Assembly (NCBI GenBank): GCA_013289855.1
Contig: JABCZD010000005.1
Coordinates: forward strand, 396,277-460,276
Origin: Acidobacteriota bacterium
GTDB taxonomy: Bacteria > Acidobacteriota > Terriglobia > Acidiferrales > UBA7541
DNA: 64,000 nt
Reading direction: 5' to 3'
This document shows, piece after piece, positions 27,765-36,677 of this stretch. The stretch's first letter is position 1. Every line of letters begins with the position of its first letter. The translations under genes and the position numbers were made by a program. The notes beneath the pieces are model-generated. The model worked only from the letters and a program-made list of their open reading frames with translations, was not told where the DNA came from and searched no databases.

Positions 27765-29117
27765 ATGGACGCGCATTCCCGCAAGGTGGTGCAAGAAAAT
27801 CGCGACTACACGATGTTTTCATGGTCCGTGCAAGGGGCTGCGGCGCCGCTGCATATGAAGCGCGGCCAGGGCGTTTATTTCTGGGATGGCGAGGACAACC
27901 GCTGGCTGGATTTCAGCTCGCAGCTCATTAATTTAAATATTGGCCACCAGCATCCGAAGATGCTGGAAGCGATCAAGAAGCAAGTGGATGAATTGTGCTT
28001 CGCGGGCCCGAGTTTCGCGACGGAGTCGCGCGGGCTGCTGGGCAAAAAACTTTCAGAAGTTACCGGGCTGGCAAAAACATTTTTCACGCTGGGCGGCGCG
28101 GAAGCCAACGAAAACGCCATGAAGATGGCGAAGTTGGTTACCGGGCGCAGCAAAATCATCACGCGCTATCGCTCCTATCATGGTGCGACCATGGGCGCGA
28201 TGACGGCGTCCGGCGATCCGCGGCGGTTGCCTGTGGAGCCGGGCATTCCGGGCATTGTGCGGGTATTCGATCCGTACTGTTATCGCTGCCCCTTTGGACA
28301 AAAAGTGGAAACTTGCCATCGCGAGTGCGTGTCGCACATAGAGGAAGTTATCCAGATGGAAGGGCCAACATCGATTGCGGCGATTCTTGTGGAAGGCATC
28401 ACGGGATCGAATGGTTTGCTGGTGCCGCCGGATGATTACTATCCCAAGCTGCGCGCGCTGTGCGACAAGTATGGAATTTTGTTGATCACCGATGAAGTGA
28501 TGAGCGGCTTTGGGCGCACCGGCAAATGGCTGGCGACGCAACATTACGGAATACGGCCTGACATGGTTACTTGCGCGAAAGGTTTGACCAGCGGGTACAT
28601 GCCGCTCGGCGCGGTGATCGTTTCCGATGCCGTGGCGCGATATTTCGAGAGCAACATGCTTTGGGGTGGATTGACGTACAGCGGGCATCCGGTATCGTGC
28701 GCAGCAGCAGTCGCCAATTTGCGGATCTACGAAGAGGAAAATATTTTTGCCAATGTGGAGACGCAAGGACGCTATCTGGCGTCGCGCCTTGCGGCCATGA
28801 AGCGGAAATATTCCTGTGTTGGGGACGTGCGCAGTATTGGGCTCTTCAGTGTTTTAGAATTGGTGAAAGATAAAACCACGCGCGAACCGTTGGCGCCTTT
28901 CAACGGCAGCAGCCCGGAGATGACCAAGTTGGCCGCGTATTTGAAGAGCAAGCACGTGTACGCCTTCAGCCGGTTCAACATGCTGTGGGTGTGCCCGCCG
29001 CTGATTATTACTGAGGCGGAGCTGAGCGCCGGGCTGGATATTGTGGAAGAGGCCCTGGCGCTGGTATCCGAATCGTTGGGCGCGGAAAGCGCCGCGGTGG
29101 CGGAGGCGGCGCGCTAG
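27765..29117 (+). CDS. Class III pyridoxal-phosphate aminotransferase
   Basis: This 450-residue cytoplasmic enzyme has the fold type I class III landmarks: GVYFWDGEDNRWLDFSSQL near the start, the GGAEANENAMKMAK cofactor loop, YHGATMGAMTASGD, the ILVEGITGSNGLLVPP and LLITDEVMSGFGRTGKW stretches with the cofactor-contacting aspartate, and the Schiff-base lysine in TCAKGLTSGYMPLGAV. Relatives move amino groups between omega-amino acids or amines and oxoacids; the specific substrate cannot be read. A short cysteine-containing insert (YCYRCPFGQKVETCHREC) recurs in part of the family. It ends 102 bases from the convergent encapsulin gene. Confidence 0.9.
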   Translation: MDAHSRKVVQENRDYTMFSWSVQGAAAPLHMKRGQGVYFWDGEDNRWLDFSSQLINLNIGHQHPKMLEAIKKQVDELCFAGPSFATESRGLLGKKLSEVTGLAKTFFTLGGAEANENAMKMAKLVTGRSKIITRYRSYHGATMGAMTASGDPRRLPVEPGIPGIVRVFDPYCYRCPFGQKVETCHRECVSHIEEVIQMEGPTSIAAILVEGITGSNGLLVPPDDYYPKLRALCDKYGILLITDEVMSGFGRTGKWLATQHYGIRPDMVTCAKGLTSGYMPLGAVIVSDAVARYFESNMLWGGLTYSGHPVSCAAAVANLRIYEEENIFANVETQGRYLASRLAAMKRKYSCVGDVRSIGLFSVLELVKDKTTREPLAPFNGSSPEMTKLAAYLKSKHVYAFSRFNMLWVCPPLIITEAELSAGLDIVEEALALVSESLGAESAAVAEAAR

Positions 29118-29219
29118 TGCGTTATTTCCGCTTCGGTCCGCTCGAATGAGTGTGGCGCTCGATCACCTACTCGAAGATGCAGCCGTTCCGTATCCGCGAC
29201 CGCGCCGCCTGACTGCGTT

Positions 29220-30038
29220 TCACGACTTCTTTGTTTTCGCGGGCGGGACGAGCGCGACGGCGGCTTCGGCCGTGAGTAACAGAAACGTGAGGCTCTCCTG
29301 AAGGTACAGGCTCACGGTGGTATCAGTGTGGCTCAAGTAGCCGATGGAAACATCCTGACCGAGGTGTAGAGCAAAATCACCGCCACGGGTGGTCAGCACA
29401 AAGGCGCCCTCAATGGCGGGTGTCCAAATAATTTGATCGTTGACGAGGCGCTTGATGTGCTCCAGCACCGGGTATCCGTGATCGCTGGTCTCGGAAAGCG
29501 CGGTGTAGGCGTCGGCGCTCAGCAGCACCGCGTATGGACCGTTGACGCCGACCAGCCGCAGCCGGCTCAAGGCCTGGGAAACCGCTTCCGGGTACTCGCG
29601 CACATCGGCAGGCAGCGTCATGATCGGATTGCTGGTGCCCTTGCGAACGCCGACGATGCCCGCCGCGGCGTAGCTCTCAAATATCGCGCCGTCCTCGGCG
29701 AACGCGATCTTGCGCGCCGCGTCTTTTGCCGGTTGCCAGTCAGAGTCGTTGGCGCCGCGATCGACGTCATCGATCTGCTGGCGCTCGAGCTCGAACGGCA
29801 CACGCAACTCGACCAGCGCTTTTACTTCGCGCTGCCGGGCGAGGATGCCGTCGCGCGGGGGTGCGATCTTTTGCAGGTGGCCGGTGCCGACCGCGGAGAG
29901 GCCGGTGCCGCTCGGACCCTGCAGGTCGACCACGCGGCGTCCGGCAAGATAGCGCTTGAGCGTGCGCGTGGTTTCTTCTTCGATTTGCGCCCAGGACGCA
30001 TCAGAAATGGGGGCGAGCTCGCGATGCAGATTATTCAT
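29220..30038 (-). CDS. enc: Encapsulin shell protein (family 1, linocin M18-like)
   Basis: The 272-residue product has the HK97-phage-capsid fold of encapsulins. Landmarks are the opening ELAPISDASWAQIEEETTRTLK, the RRVVDLQGPSGTG stretch, and the domain with VNGPYAVLLSADAYTALSE and the C-terminal DVSIGYLSHTDTTVSLYLQESLTF. Subunits assemble into a hollow protein compartment. The ATG overlaps the last eight bases of the DyP peroxidase gene, whose product carries a loading tail, so this shell houses the peroxidase. Its ribosome binding site lies inside the peroxidase tail codons. Confidence 0.95.
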   Translation of the reverse strand: MNNLHRELAPISDASWAQIEEETTRTLKRYLAGRRVVDLQGPSGTGLSAVGTGHLQKIAPPRDGILARQREVKALVELRVPFELERQQIDDVDRGANDSDWQPAKDAARKIAFAEDGAIFESYAAAGIVGVRKGTSNPIMTLPADVREYPEAVSQALSRLRLVGVNGPYAVLLSADAYTALSETSDHGYPVLEHIKRLVNDQIIWTPAIEGAFVLTTRGGDFALHLGQDVSIGYLSHTDTTVSLYLQESLTFLLLTAEAAVALVPPAKTKKS

Positions 30039-31125
30039 GGGAAATTTCTCCTTTTAGAGAACCGATACCCAGGGAACCATCGTTGTCACTCTTCGGGGAT
30101 TGCGCGATCTCGACTACCGTTGGCGCAGCGGGAGACGCCGCAAGCGCAGGCTGGTCCTCGGCCACGTTTTCGAGGAATGTCGCCGATGGCACGAAGAACA
30201 GGCTTCCGGTGACCGGGCGGCTGAAGTCGAGCAGGCGGTCGTAATTTCCCGGCGGCCGGCCGATGAACATGTTTTCTAGCATTTGCTCGGTGGTGCGAGG
30301 TGAACGGCTGTAGCCAATAAAATAGGTGCCAGATTCGCCGTGCGAGGCGCGGCCGAAGGGCATGTTGTCGCGCAGAATCTTGATCTCTTTGCCGTCTTCG
30401 ACGATGGTCGTGAGAGCGCTGTGCGCGGAGGTAGGTTTGACGGAATCGTCCAATTCGATGTCGGAAAGTTTGGTACGGCCGATAATGCGTTCTTGCGCTT
30501 CTGTCGAGAGCGCGTTCCATCCGCTTATGTCATGAAGGTATTTCTGCACGATCACGTAGCTGCCGCCGGCGAACGCGGGGTCTTCGTCGCCAATGAGCAC
30601 GGCATCGATCGCAGCCTCGCCCCGCGGGTTTTCTGTTCCGTCGACAAATCCGATGAGATCGCGGTCATCGAAATAGCGGAATCCGTGGACTTCGTCTATA
30701 GGCGAAACGGCATCGCCTAGCCGCGTCATGATCTGGGTGGCAAGTTCGAAGCACAAGTCCATGCGCTTTGCTCGGATGTGGAACAGTAAATCGCCCGGAG
30801 TGGAAACCGCGTGGCGCGCCCCTGCGCGGATCTCGCGGAAGACATGCAGATTCGCCGGACGAGGTGTACCAAACAGGCGATCCCACGCCTCCGACCCGAA
30901 ACCCATAACGCAGGAAAGCGCCCCTTCGACGTCACGAAAATCCACGGCGCGATAGAGTCCGGCGAGATCTCCACAGAACGATCGAACGGCCTCGCGATTT
31001 TCGATGCCGGGATTGACTGTCGCGACCAGGAAGATGGCGGCGCGGGTGAGCGGCGCGGCCACGGACTGTGCGAGGGCACGCACGCCAGGTGCTGCTGCTG
31101 ACGCACTCGTCGAATTGGACTCCAT
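30031..31125 (-). CDS. DyP-type haem peroxidase, encapsulin cargo
   Basis: This 364-residue dye-decolourising peroxidase oxidises substrates with hydrogen peroxide. It has the family motif GxxDG in IGFVDGTENPRGE (about residues 157-169) with the catalytic aspartate, a probable proximal haem histidine in KPTSAHSALTTI, and the distal arginine region MPFGRASHGESGTYFIGYSRS. The last 16 residues (DGSLGIGSLKGEISHE) match the cargo-loading peptide that docks to the inner face of encapsulin shells. It is the first gene of the two-gene operon. No signal peptide is present, consistent with a cytoplasmic compartment. Confidence 0.95.
   Translation of the reverse strand: MESNSTSASAAAPGVRALAQSVAAPLTRAAIFLVATVNPGIENREAVRSFCGDLAGLYRAVDFRDVEGALSCVMGFGSEAWDRLFGTPRPANLHVFREIRAGARHAVSTPGDLLFHIRAKRMDLCFELATQIMTRLGDAVSPIDEVHGFRYFDDRDLIGFVDGTENPRGEAAIDAVLIGDEDPAFAGGSYVIVQKYLHDISGWNALSTEAQERIIGRTKLSDIELDDSVKPTSAHSALTTIVEDGKEIKILRDNMPFGRASHGESGTYFIGYSRSPRTTEQMLENMFIGRPPGNYDRLLDFSRPVTGSLFFVPSATFLENVAEDQPALAASPAAPTVVEIAQSPKSDNDGSLGIGSLKGEISHE
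30048..30054 (-). promoter_or_regulatory. Encapsulin ribosome binding site inside the cargo-tail codons
   Basis: AAAGGAG on the minus strand lies nine bases before the encapsulin ATG. The same bases encode the Lys-Gly-Glu of the peroxidase loading peptide, so one short sequence carries both the targeting signal and the translation signal for the shell gene. Confidence 0.8.
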
Positions 31126-31486
31126 CGGATGTAATCCTAGTGGCGCTGGCGGAACTTCATTCCGCGAAATATCGCGCTCGCCTCGTATGCGAACAATCGG
31201 ATTGGAAGCTTACCAAAGAACCGTTGCGTATCGCTACGGATACGCAAAACGCGGCCTGGTGCAGTGACGCGTGATTGGGTTTCCAACAGGCTGACAGTGT
31301 CCAAGGGATTCGACAGACAACTCTCGCCGGCCGAGGGTTAAGCCCTCGCCGCTTAACTCGGTATCCTCCTTGCGGTCAACATCTTTCATCAAAACCCGGT
31401 TCATCTCGCGAAACGGTACAAGGAGTGCTCTCTATTAATGCGGAAGTTGCAATTGAAATCGCAAATTAGCGGAAGGGCGATTCATC
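31126..31486. other. Divergent intergenic region with operator-like palindrome
   Basis: This 361-base region separates the leftward peroxidase-encapsulin operon from the rightward dehydrogenase operon. TTGCGTATC-GCTACG-GATACGCAA (31224-31247, perfect 9-bp arms, six-base centre) lies about 100 bases upstream of the peroxidase start and 240 bases upstream of the dehydrogenase start. It could be a repressor or activator site. I see no clear promoter pair. Confidence 0.5.
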
Positions 31487-32431
31487 ATGAAACCAATCAC
31501 ACAGGAAAATGCCAGGGTTGGATTTGTTGGGATTGGCTACATGGGCCGACCGATCGCGCGGAGGTTGCTTGAATCCGGCTTCAAGCTGACCGCTTACGAC
31601 CGGGACCACAGCAAGGCGGAGGAGCTGATTCAATACGGCGGTACAGTCGCACACAGCGTTTCGGAACTTGCTTCCAGTTGCAACGTAGTGATGTCGTGCC
31701 TGCCGAACGATGAAGTTGTGCTGAAAATTTATCAAGGTCCGGAGGGCGTATTCGCCAATGCGCATCCCAACTCTTTCGTTATTGATATGAGCACGGTGTA
31801 TCCGGAGACCGCGCAGCAACTCTCGAGATTGGCTTCGGAGCGCGGAATCAACGGTCTTGACGTAACGATATCGGGAAGCACTCCGGTGGCAGAAAAGGGT
31901 TTGCTGACGCTGTTCGGCGGCGGCGACAAAGAATGCTTTGATGCCACCGAGTCGATTTTTCGCGTAATCGCGCGAAAGTACTTCTATCTGGGGCCAAGTG
32001 GCTCCGGAGCGACGATGAAACTGGTGGTGAACGCTCTGCTGGGAATTGGAATGCAGGCGATTGCCGAAGCCGTTGCTCTCGGTGAGAAGGCTGGGCTTGA
32101 TCGCAATCGTTTGCTGAACGTTCTTTCGGAGACTGCGGTGGTCGCACCTGCGCACGCGGGCAAGCTGGAAAGAGCGATAAACAGCGACTACAGCCCGCAA
32201 TTTCCGATTCGACTAATGAACAAGGACTTTGGACTAATTCTCAATCTCGCGGCCGCCGTTGGGGCGCGAATGCCTGCCGCTGCAGCTGCTCTTGAGGTTA
32301 ACGCCAGACAGTCGGAACAGGGAGAGGAACAAGATTTCTCCGCGGTGATTCTGCAGATGGAACAGCAAGCTCACTTGGCTTACGCAGAGAAAGGGCAGGC
32401 TCGAGCGGGTGTCGCCGGGGCGCAAAAGTAG
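31487..32431 (+). CDS. NAD(P)-dependent dehydrogenase of the 3-hydroxyisobutyrate dehydrogenase family
   Basis: This 314-residue cytoplasmic enzyme has an N-terminal Rossmann domain (VGFVGIGYMGRPIARRLLESGF) and a C-terminal helical domain carrying the catalytic lysine in SGATMKLVVNALLG. The substrate-contact loop (DVTISGSTPVAEKGLLTLFGGG) is typical of beta-hydroxyacid dehydrogenases. The physiological hydroxyacid is not identifiable. It opens a run of six co-directional genes up to 36217. Confidence 0.88.
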   Translation: MKPITQENARVGFVGIGYMGRPIARRLLESGFKLTAYDRDHSKAEELIQYGGTVAHSVSELASSCNVVMSCLPNDEVVLKIYQGPEGVFANAHPNSFVIDMSTVYPETAQQLSRLASERGINGLDVTISGSTPVAEKGLLTLFGGGDKECFDATESIFRVIARKYFYLGPSGSGATMKLVVNALLGIGMQAIAEAVALGEKAGLDRNRLLNVLSETAVVAPAHAGKLERAINSDYSPQFPIRLMNKDFGLILNLAAAVGARMPAAAAALEVNARQSEQGEEQDFSAVILQMEQQAHLAYAEKGQARAGVAGAQK

Positions 32432-32553
32432 GTCTACCTGGAAGAAATATTTCGCTTGTGCAGCTGAGGACTAACGGAATTGAGAACCGTTTAGCAGCGA
32501 GACCGAGCGAGAAGGGCCATTTGTAAGAATTCTTGAATTAGGAGAGGAAAGCC

Positions 32554-33129
32554 ATGATGAACATGAAAAGACTTGGTTGCGCGTTGCTATTGATCGGAAT
32601 CGCCGGCTTGACCGCGTATTCGCGGGAGAAGGGCAGCGAGTACGTTTCCCCGTCACAAGCCGTGCCGAGGGGCCAAGCGCCCAAGATGGAGGTGCAATTG
32701 TTGAACCCCGGAGAACCGACGAAACAATATGCGGTGATCTTCTACCAGGGAGACGAGGCTTTTTCCGGACTGTTGGAGTTTGCTGAGAAGTATCACGTTA
32801 CGAGTGCGCATTTCACCGCTATTGGAGCGGTGAATGGAGCCACATTGGGGTGGTTCGATTCCCAACGGAAAATGTACAAGAAGATTCCCATCAACGGTCA
32901 ACACGAAGTGATCGGGATGAGCGGTGACATCGCGCTGTATCAAGGAAAGCCCGTAGTTCACACGCACATGATGGTGGGAAATTCAGACGGAACAACGCAG
33001 GGCGGTCATGTTCTCGAGGCGTACGTATCGCCCACGCTGGAAGTAATGGTTACGGAAGATCCCGTAACGATGCAAAAGCGGTTTGATCCGGCAACGGATC
33101 TGACGTTGATTGATCCGGCCTTGAAATAG
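32554..33129 (+). CDS. Exported PPC (DUF296) domain protein
   Basis: The 191-residue product begins with a signal sequence (residues about 4-23, LGCALLLIGIAGLTAYS) and then carries a PPC/DUF296 domain: ITSAH-type FTAIGAVNGATLGWFD, and the metal-coordinating VHTHMMVGNSDGTTQGGHVLEAY stretch with its histidines. Bacterial PPC proteins are trimers of unknown function; most are cytoplasmic, so export here is unusual. ATG 32554 follows AGGAGAGG. Confidence 0.82.
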   Translation: MMNMKRLGCALLLIGIAGLTAYSREKGSEYVSPSQAVPRGQAPKMEVQLLNPGEPTKQYAVIFYQGDEAFSGLLEFAEKYHVTSAHFTAIGAVNGATLGWFDSQRKMYKKIPINGQHEVIGMSGDIALYQGKPVVHTHMMVGNSDGTTQGGHVLEAYVSPTLEVMVTEDPVTMQKRFDPATDLTLIDPALK

Positions 33130-33181
33130 CGCGCAATGTGCCGCGACAGCAAAAATAAACCGAGATTGGGAGGAAGCAATC

Positions 33182-33484
33182 ATGAATGAAGTGTATGTAA
33201 TTGCAAGATCAGTGGCGCGCAGAGGAAGGGAAAGCCAACTCGGAGAACTGTTACGGGGGATGTTAGCTCCCACCCGCGCCGAATCGGGATGCAAATTGTA
33301 TGAACTCTATGAGTCAGACGCGAAGGGGCGCTTTTATTTCTACGAAATATGGGAAAGCCAGGCTGCCCTTGAGAAACACGCCGCCAGTCCTCACTTTAAG
33401 CACCTGGAGCAAACCGTGGGCGAATTCGTACAGGAACCTTTCGAGGTAAATATCTTGGAGAAGAAACTAATCGCCGCCGCGTGA
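33182..33484 (+). CDS. Antibiotic biosynthesis monooxygenase (ABM) domain protein
   Basis: This 100-residue single-domain protein matches the small dimeric ferredoxin-like ABM family (YVIARSVARRGRESQLGELL; SGCKLYELYES; FYFYEIWESQAALEKHAASPHF), which includes quinol monooxygenases of the YgiN type. It may oxidise or detoxify quinones without a cofactor. It starts at ATG 33182 behind GGGAGGAA, 52 bases after the PPC gene, in the same operon. Confidence 0.88.
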   Translation: MNEVYVIARSVARRGRESQLGELLRGMLAPTRAESGCKLYELYESDAKGRFYFYEIWESQAALEKHAASPHFKHLEQTVGEFVQEPFEVNILEKKLIAAA

Positions 33485-33518
33485 GCTGGAACGAAAAACT
33501 GCAAGTAAAGGAAGCGCC

Positions 33519-33869
33519 ATGGCACACGACAAGACTGAACGACATGTAATGTTTGCCGCTATATTTATGCTGATGTTTTTTTTTGGCGTCACGCTCCTTG
33601 TCTCCTCGGTTGTGCGAGCTAGTCTCGGTCCAGACAGCATAGCCAGCGCTGCGACATTTCGTACGAAATGCGCCATGTGCCACGGTCAAGACGGAAGTGG
33701 CTCACTGGTCGGACAGAGCATATCCGTTCCGGACCTTCGGTCACCGGTCGCCCAGAAGCTGTCCGATGCGCAACTCGCACGAATCATTTCCGACGGTAAC
33801 TTGGTTACCTACGTTCGCTTGCTTCATCATCCGGTTCTATTTCAGCGGGGGCGAGAGGGTACATTGTGA
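33519..33869 (+). CDS. Short membrane-anchored c-type cytochrome, possibly internally deleted
   Basis: The 116 residues contain an N-terminal membrane anchor (about 11-33) and one haem-binding CAMCH motif at 51-55 (FRTKCAMCHGQDGSG). The middle (PDLRSPVAQKLSDAQLARIISDG) matches small cytochromes c up to the point where the methionine-containing loop (usually a GxxMPAF type sequence) should come. Instead it jumps to NLVTYVRLL, which resembles the final helix (ALVAYVRSL). About 15 residues including the axial methionine seem to be missing. The protein may be inactive or may use another ligand. Confidence 0.75.
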   Translation: MAHDKTERHVMFAAIFMLMFFFGVTLLVSSVVRASLGPDSIASAATFRTKCAMCHGQDGSGSLVGQSISVPDLRSPVAQKLSDAQLARIISDGNLVTYVRLLHHPVLFQRGREGTL

Positions 33870-34053
33870 ATAGCCGCAAAAATTCACATAAACCCGAGAA
33901 TCTACAGCATCTGGATCTTGCGCCGGATTCGGAAACAGGGAGTTGAAAGTTGACATGCGATGCAGCAGCGAATTGGATGTTCGGGCGGTTTATCCGCGTC
34001 GTGGGGCGCTTGGCAACCCGAAAGGTGAACTCGGTCTCACTGTTGGAATCGAA

Positions 34054-35133
34054 ATGAACAAGGGAATAAAGCTCTTCGACAAGATTTGGATCTGCGTGGG
34101 CCTCGTGGCCACCTTGGGAGTCGTCTGTCGCGCGCAGGCGCAGAGCCGTGGACCGGAATTTGTGGTCGATCCCAGTTGGCCGAAGCCGTTGCCTGAAAAC
34201 TGGGTAAATGGACAAGTGAGCGGTGTATGTGTGGACAAACAGGACAACGTGTTCATCGTTAATCGGAAGGACATGACGGACAAGGAAGGAGAAATCGCGC
34301 AGCAGGCGCCACCGTACATCGAATTTGATCCCGACGGAAATGTAGTGAATAGCTTCGGCGACTGGAACATCGTTCCGAATATCACCCACGGCTGCTTCAT
34401 CGACGCTGAAAACAATTTTTGGACGGCCGGCAATGGCGATGGAATTATCCAAAAATACAGTCACGACGGGAAACTGCTCATGCAGATCGGCGAGAGGGGC
34501 GTTGTCGATACCTCCGACGGCACTCTCAAGGGACGGGCGCGCAATTCGAGCCAAACTCAGTTTTACATGCCGTCCGACATAGCGGTAGATCCCGTCAATG
34601 GCGACATCTACGTGGCCGACGGTTACGGCAACAGCCGCATAGTCGTTTTCGACCAGTCCGGCAAATTCCTTCGTCAGTGGGGCCACCAGGGGACAAAAGC
34701 AGAGGCCGACGCAGGTGTGGGTGGCGCGTTCATGCAGGTTGTGCATTGTGTGGTCATCGGCAACGACAGCCTGGTGTATGTCTGTGACCGACAAGGCGAC
34801 CGGGTTCAAGTCTTCGATAAGATAGGAAACTTCAAAAACAACATTTGGGTCAAGAGAGGAAATGGCCTTCCGGACGATTGGGGGACCACATGGTGGATCG
34901 GCTTTTCTCCGGACCGCGAGCAAAAATACATGTACGTGGATGACGGCGGCGACGAGCAGGTCAAGATTCTCGACCGTGTCAGCGGAGAAGTTCTAGCGAG
35001 CTTCGGGCGTCCTGGTCACCAGATCGGTGCATTCACGCATGGCCACACTTTGGCAGTCGATTCGAAAGGCAATGTTTATGTCGCCGAGACCGACTGGGGC
35101 AGAAGAGTCCAGAAATTCAAGCTAATGAATTGA
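34054..35133 (+). CDS. Secreted NHL-repeat beta-propeller protein
   Basis: I place the start at ATG 34054 (359 residues) because it precedes a signal peptide (IWICVGLVATLGVVCRAQAQ); the open frame upstream is not convincing. The mature part is a six-bladed NHL propeller, with blades such as SGVCVDKQDNVFIVNRKD, MPSDIAVDPVNGDIYVADGYGNSRIVVF and HGHTLAVDSKGNVYVAETDWGRRVQKF. It resembles peptidyl-alpha-hydroxyglycine amidating lyase-like proteins, but no catalytic assignment is safe. It probably acts in the periplasm. Confidence 0.83.
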   Translation: MNKGIKLFDKIWICVGLVATLGVVCRAQAQSRGPEFVVDPSWPKPLPENWVNGQVSGVCVDKQDNVFIVNRKDMTDKEGEIAQQAPPYIEFDPDGNVVNSFGDWNIVPNITHGCFIDAENNFWTAGNGDGIIQKYSHDGKLLMQIGERGVVDTSDGTLKGRARNSSQTQFYMPSDIAVDPVNGDIYVADGYGNSRIVVFDQSGKFLRQWGHQGTKAEADAGVGGAFMQVVHCVVIGNDSLVYVCDRQGDRVQVFDKIGNFKNNIWVKRGNGLPDDWGTTWWIGFSPDREQKYMYVDDGGDEQVKILDRVSGEVLASFGRPGHQIGAFTHGHTLAVDSKGNVYVAETDWGRRVQKFKLMN

Positions 35134-35191
35134 TAGGCGGCTTAACTAGAAACGCATCGATTTCTCGAAAAGAGGAGCAGGAGAGGACAAC

Positions 35192-36217
35192 ATGTTGGAA
35201 CACATCAATATCAAGGGCACGGATCTTTTCGCTTCGCGGATTGCGCTCGGCACATGGGCCATCGGTGGCTGGATGTGGGGCGGAACCGACGAAAAGGAGT
35301 CCATTCGCACAATCCATGCGGCACTCGATCAGGGCATCAATTTGCTCGATACCGCACCCATTTACGGTCAAGGGCGATCCGAAGAAATCGTGGGCGAAGC
35401 CGTGCGGCAACACGGTGACCGCCAGGCCGTCATTCTGGCGACGAAAGTAGGCGTCGATTGGACCACCGGCAGAATTGAGCGGAACTCAACGCGCAAACGT
35501 ATTCTCCAAGAACTCGAGGATTCGCTCCGCCGTCTGCAAACAGACTACATTGATATATATCAGGTGCACTGGCCAGACCCTCTAATTCCCATCGAGGAGA
35601 CCGCCGCCACTCTTCGTGAACTCTACGAGCAGGGAAAGATTCGTGCGATCGGGGTAAGCAATTATTCGCCGGGAGAGATGGCGCGTTTCGGAGCGATTGC
35701 ACCACTGCACACAATTCAGCCGCCCTACAACCTCTTCGAGCGCGAAATAGAACGCGATGTTCTGCCGTACGCCGTCGGCCATGAGGTCGCCACACTCACT
35801 TATGGAGCCCTTTGCCGCGGATTGCTTAGCGGTGCCATGCGTGCCGACCGCCAGTTTTCGAAAGATGATATGCGCAAGACCAGCGACCCGAAGTTTCAGC
35901 AGCCGCATTTCGCGGAGTACTTGAACGCGGCAAACAAACTGGATGTATATGCTCGCGAACACTTCGGCAAGCGGGTGATTCATCTAGCGGTTCGCTGGCT
36001 ACTCGATCAACCGGGCGTTGGCGTCGCTCTGTGGGGAGCACGTCGTCCGGACCAGCTCGCGCCCATCAACGAGGTAAGCGGCTGGTCGTTGACAAAGAGT
36101 GATTTTGCCGCTATCGACGCCATTCTTCGCGAAAGTATTCGCAATCCAGCCGGGCCGGAATTCATGGCTCCCCCCGCTCGCGAAATGGCTCGCCCCGTGA
36201 CCGTCAGCGGGGATTAG
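35192..36217 (+). CDS. Aldo/keto reductase
   Basis: This 341-residue TIM-barrel NADPH-dependent oxidoreductase has the catalytic tetrad in order: Asp and Tyr in NLLDTAPIYGQGRSEEIVGE, Lys in ILATKVGVDW and His in IDIYQVHWPDP. The cofactor end is marked by GVALWGARRPDQLAPINEV. Substrate unknown; sugar-aldehyde or detoxification reductases of this type are common. ATG 35192 follows AGGAGAGG. It ends the co-directional run that starts at 31487. Confidence 0.9.
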   Translation: MLEHINIKGTDLFASRIALGTWAIGGWMWGGTDEKESIRTIHAALDQGINLLDTAPIYGQGRSEEIVGEAVRQHGDRQAVILATKVGVDWTTGRIERNSTRKRILQELEDSLRRLQTDYIDIYQVHWPDPLIPIEETAATLRELYEQGKIRAIGVSNYSPGEMARFGAIAPLHTIQPPYNLFEREIERDVLPYAVGHEVATLTYGALCRGLLSGAMRADRQFSKDDMRKTSDPKFQQPHFAEYLNAANKLDVYAREHFGKRVIHLAVRWLLDQPGVGVALWGARRPDQLAPINEVSGWSLTKSDFAAIDAILRESIRNPAGPEFMAPPAREMARPVTVSGD

Positions 36218-36677
36218 ACGCAACGGAAGAACTTCGGAGGTCAATCACGGAGGAACTGATTTCTGTCAGTTTGGCTGGCAATGTTTCGCCGTGCGGAAAC
36301 CTGTGGCGCTTGACGGGCGAAGGCTGCGACATGCTTTCTGGAGTTCCCCAGTTCTGAGCATCGTGCTGAAAGACTTTACTCGGCGCGAATCTTCCTATTC
36401 CTGGAAATACCGCTTTGGATCCTGAATGTCGCTGATACATTCTGATCAGCCTGAGTTCACAAAAGCCATACACGCCCGGCCTTCTGGCGGAGAATCGATT
36501 CATGCGTCTAAGGTGCCGTGCCTCAGCCGAAAGGAATGCATAGTCATCGCCCGTCCAACTCTTCAATCCGGAGAAGCAACCCTATTTCGTACTACTCCTC
36601 AGGTTTCGATGCTGTAGACTTTGGGGACATTTGCAGGCGAAGTGCAACTGTCACCACGCGTCTACGTGAGGAGAACT
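36218..36677. other. Non-coding gap before the signalling block
   Basis: No plausible gene is seen in these 460 bases. The frame of the downstream kinase stays open to a TTG at 36621, but the better start is at 36678. A small imperfect stem (GCTGA-TCAGC around 36430-36450) is the only structure noticed. Confidence 0.4.
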
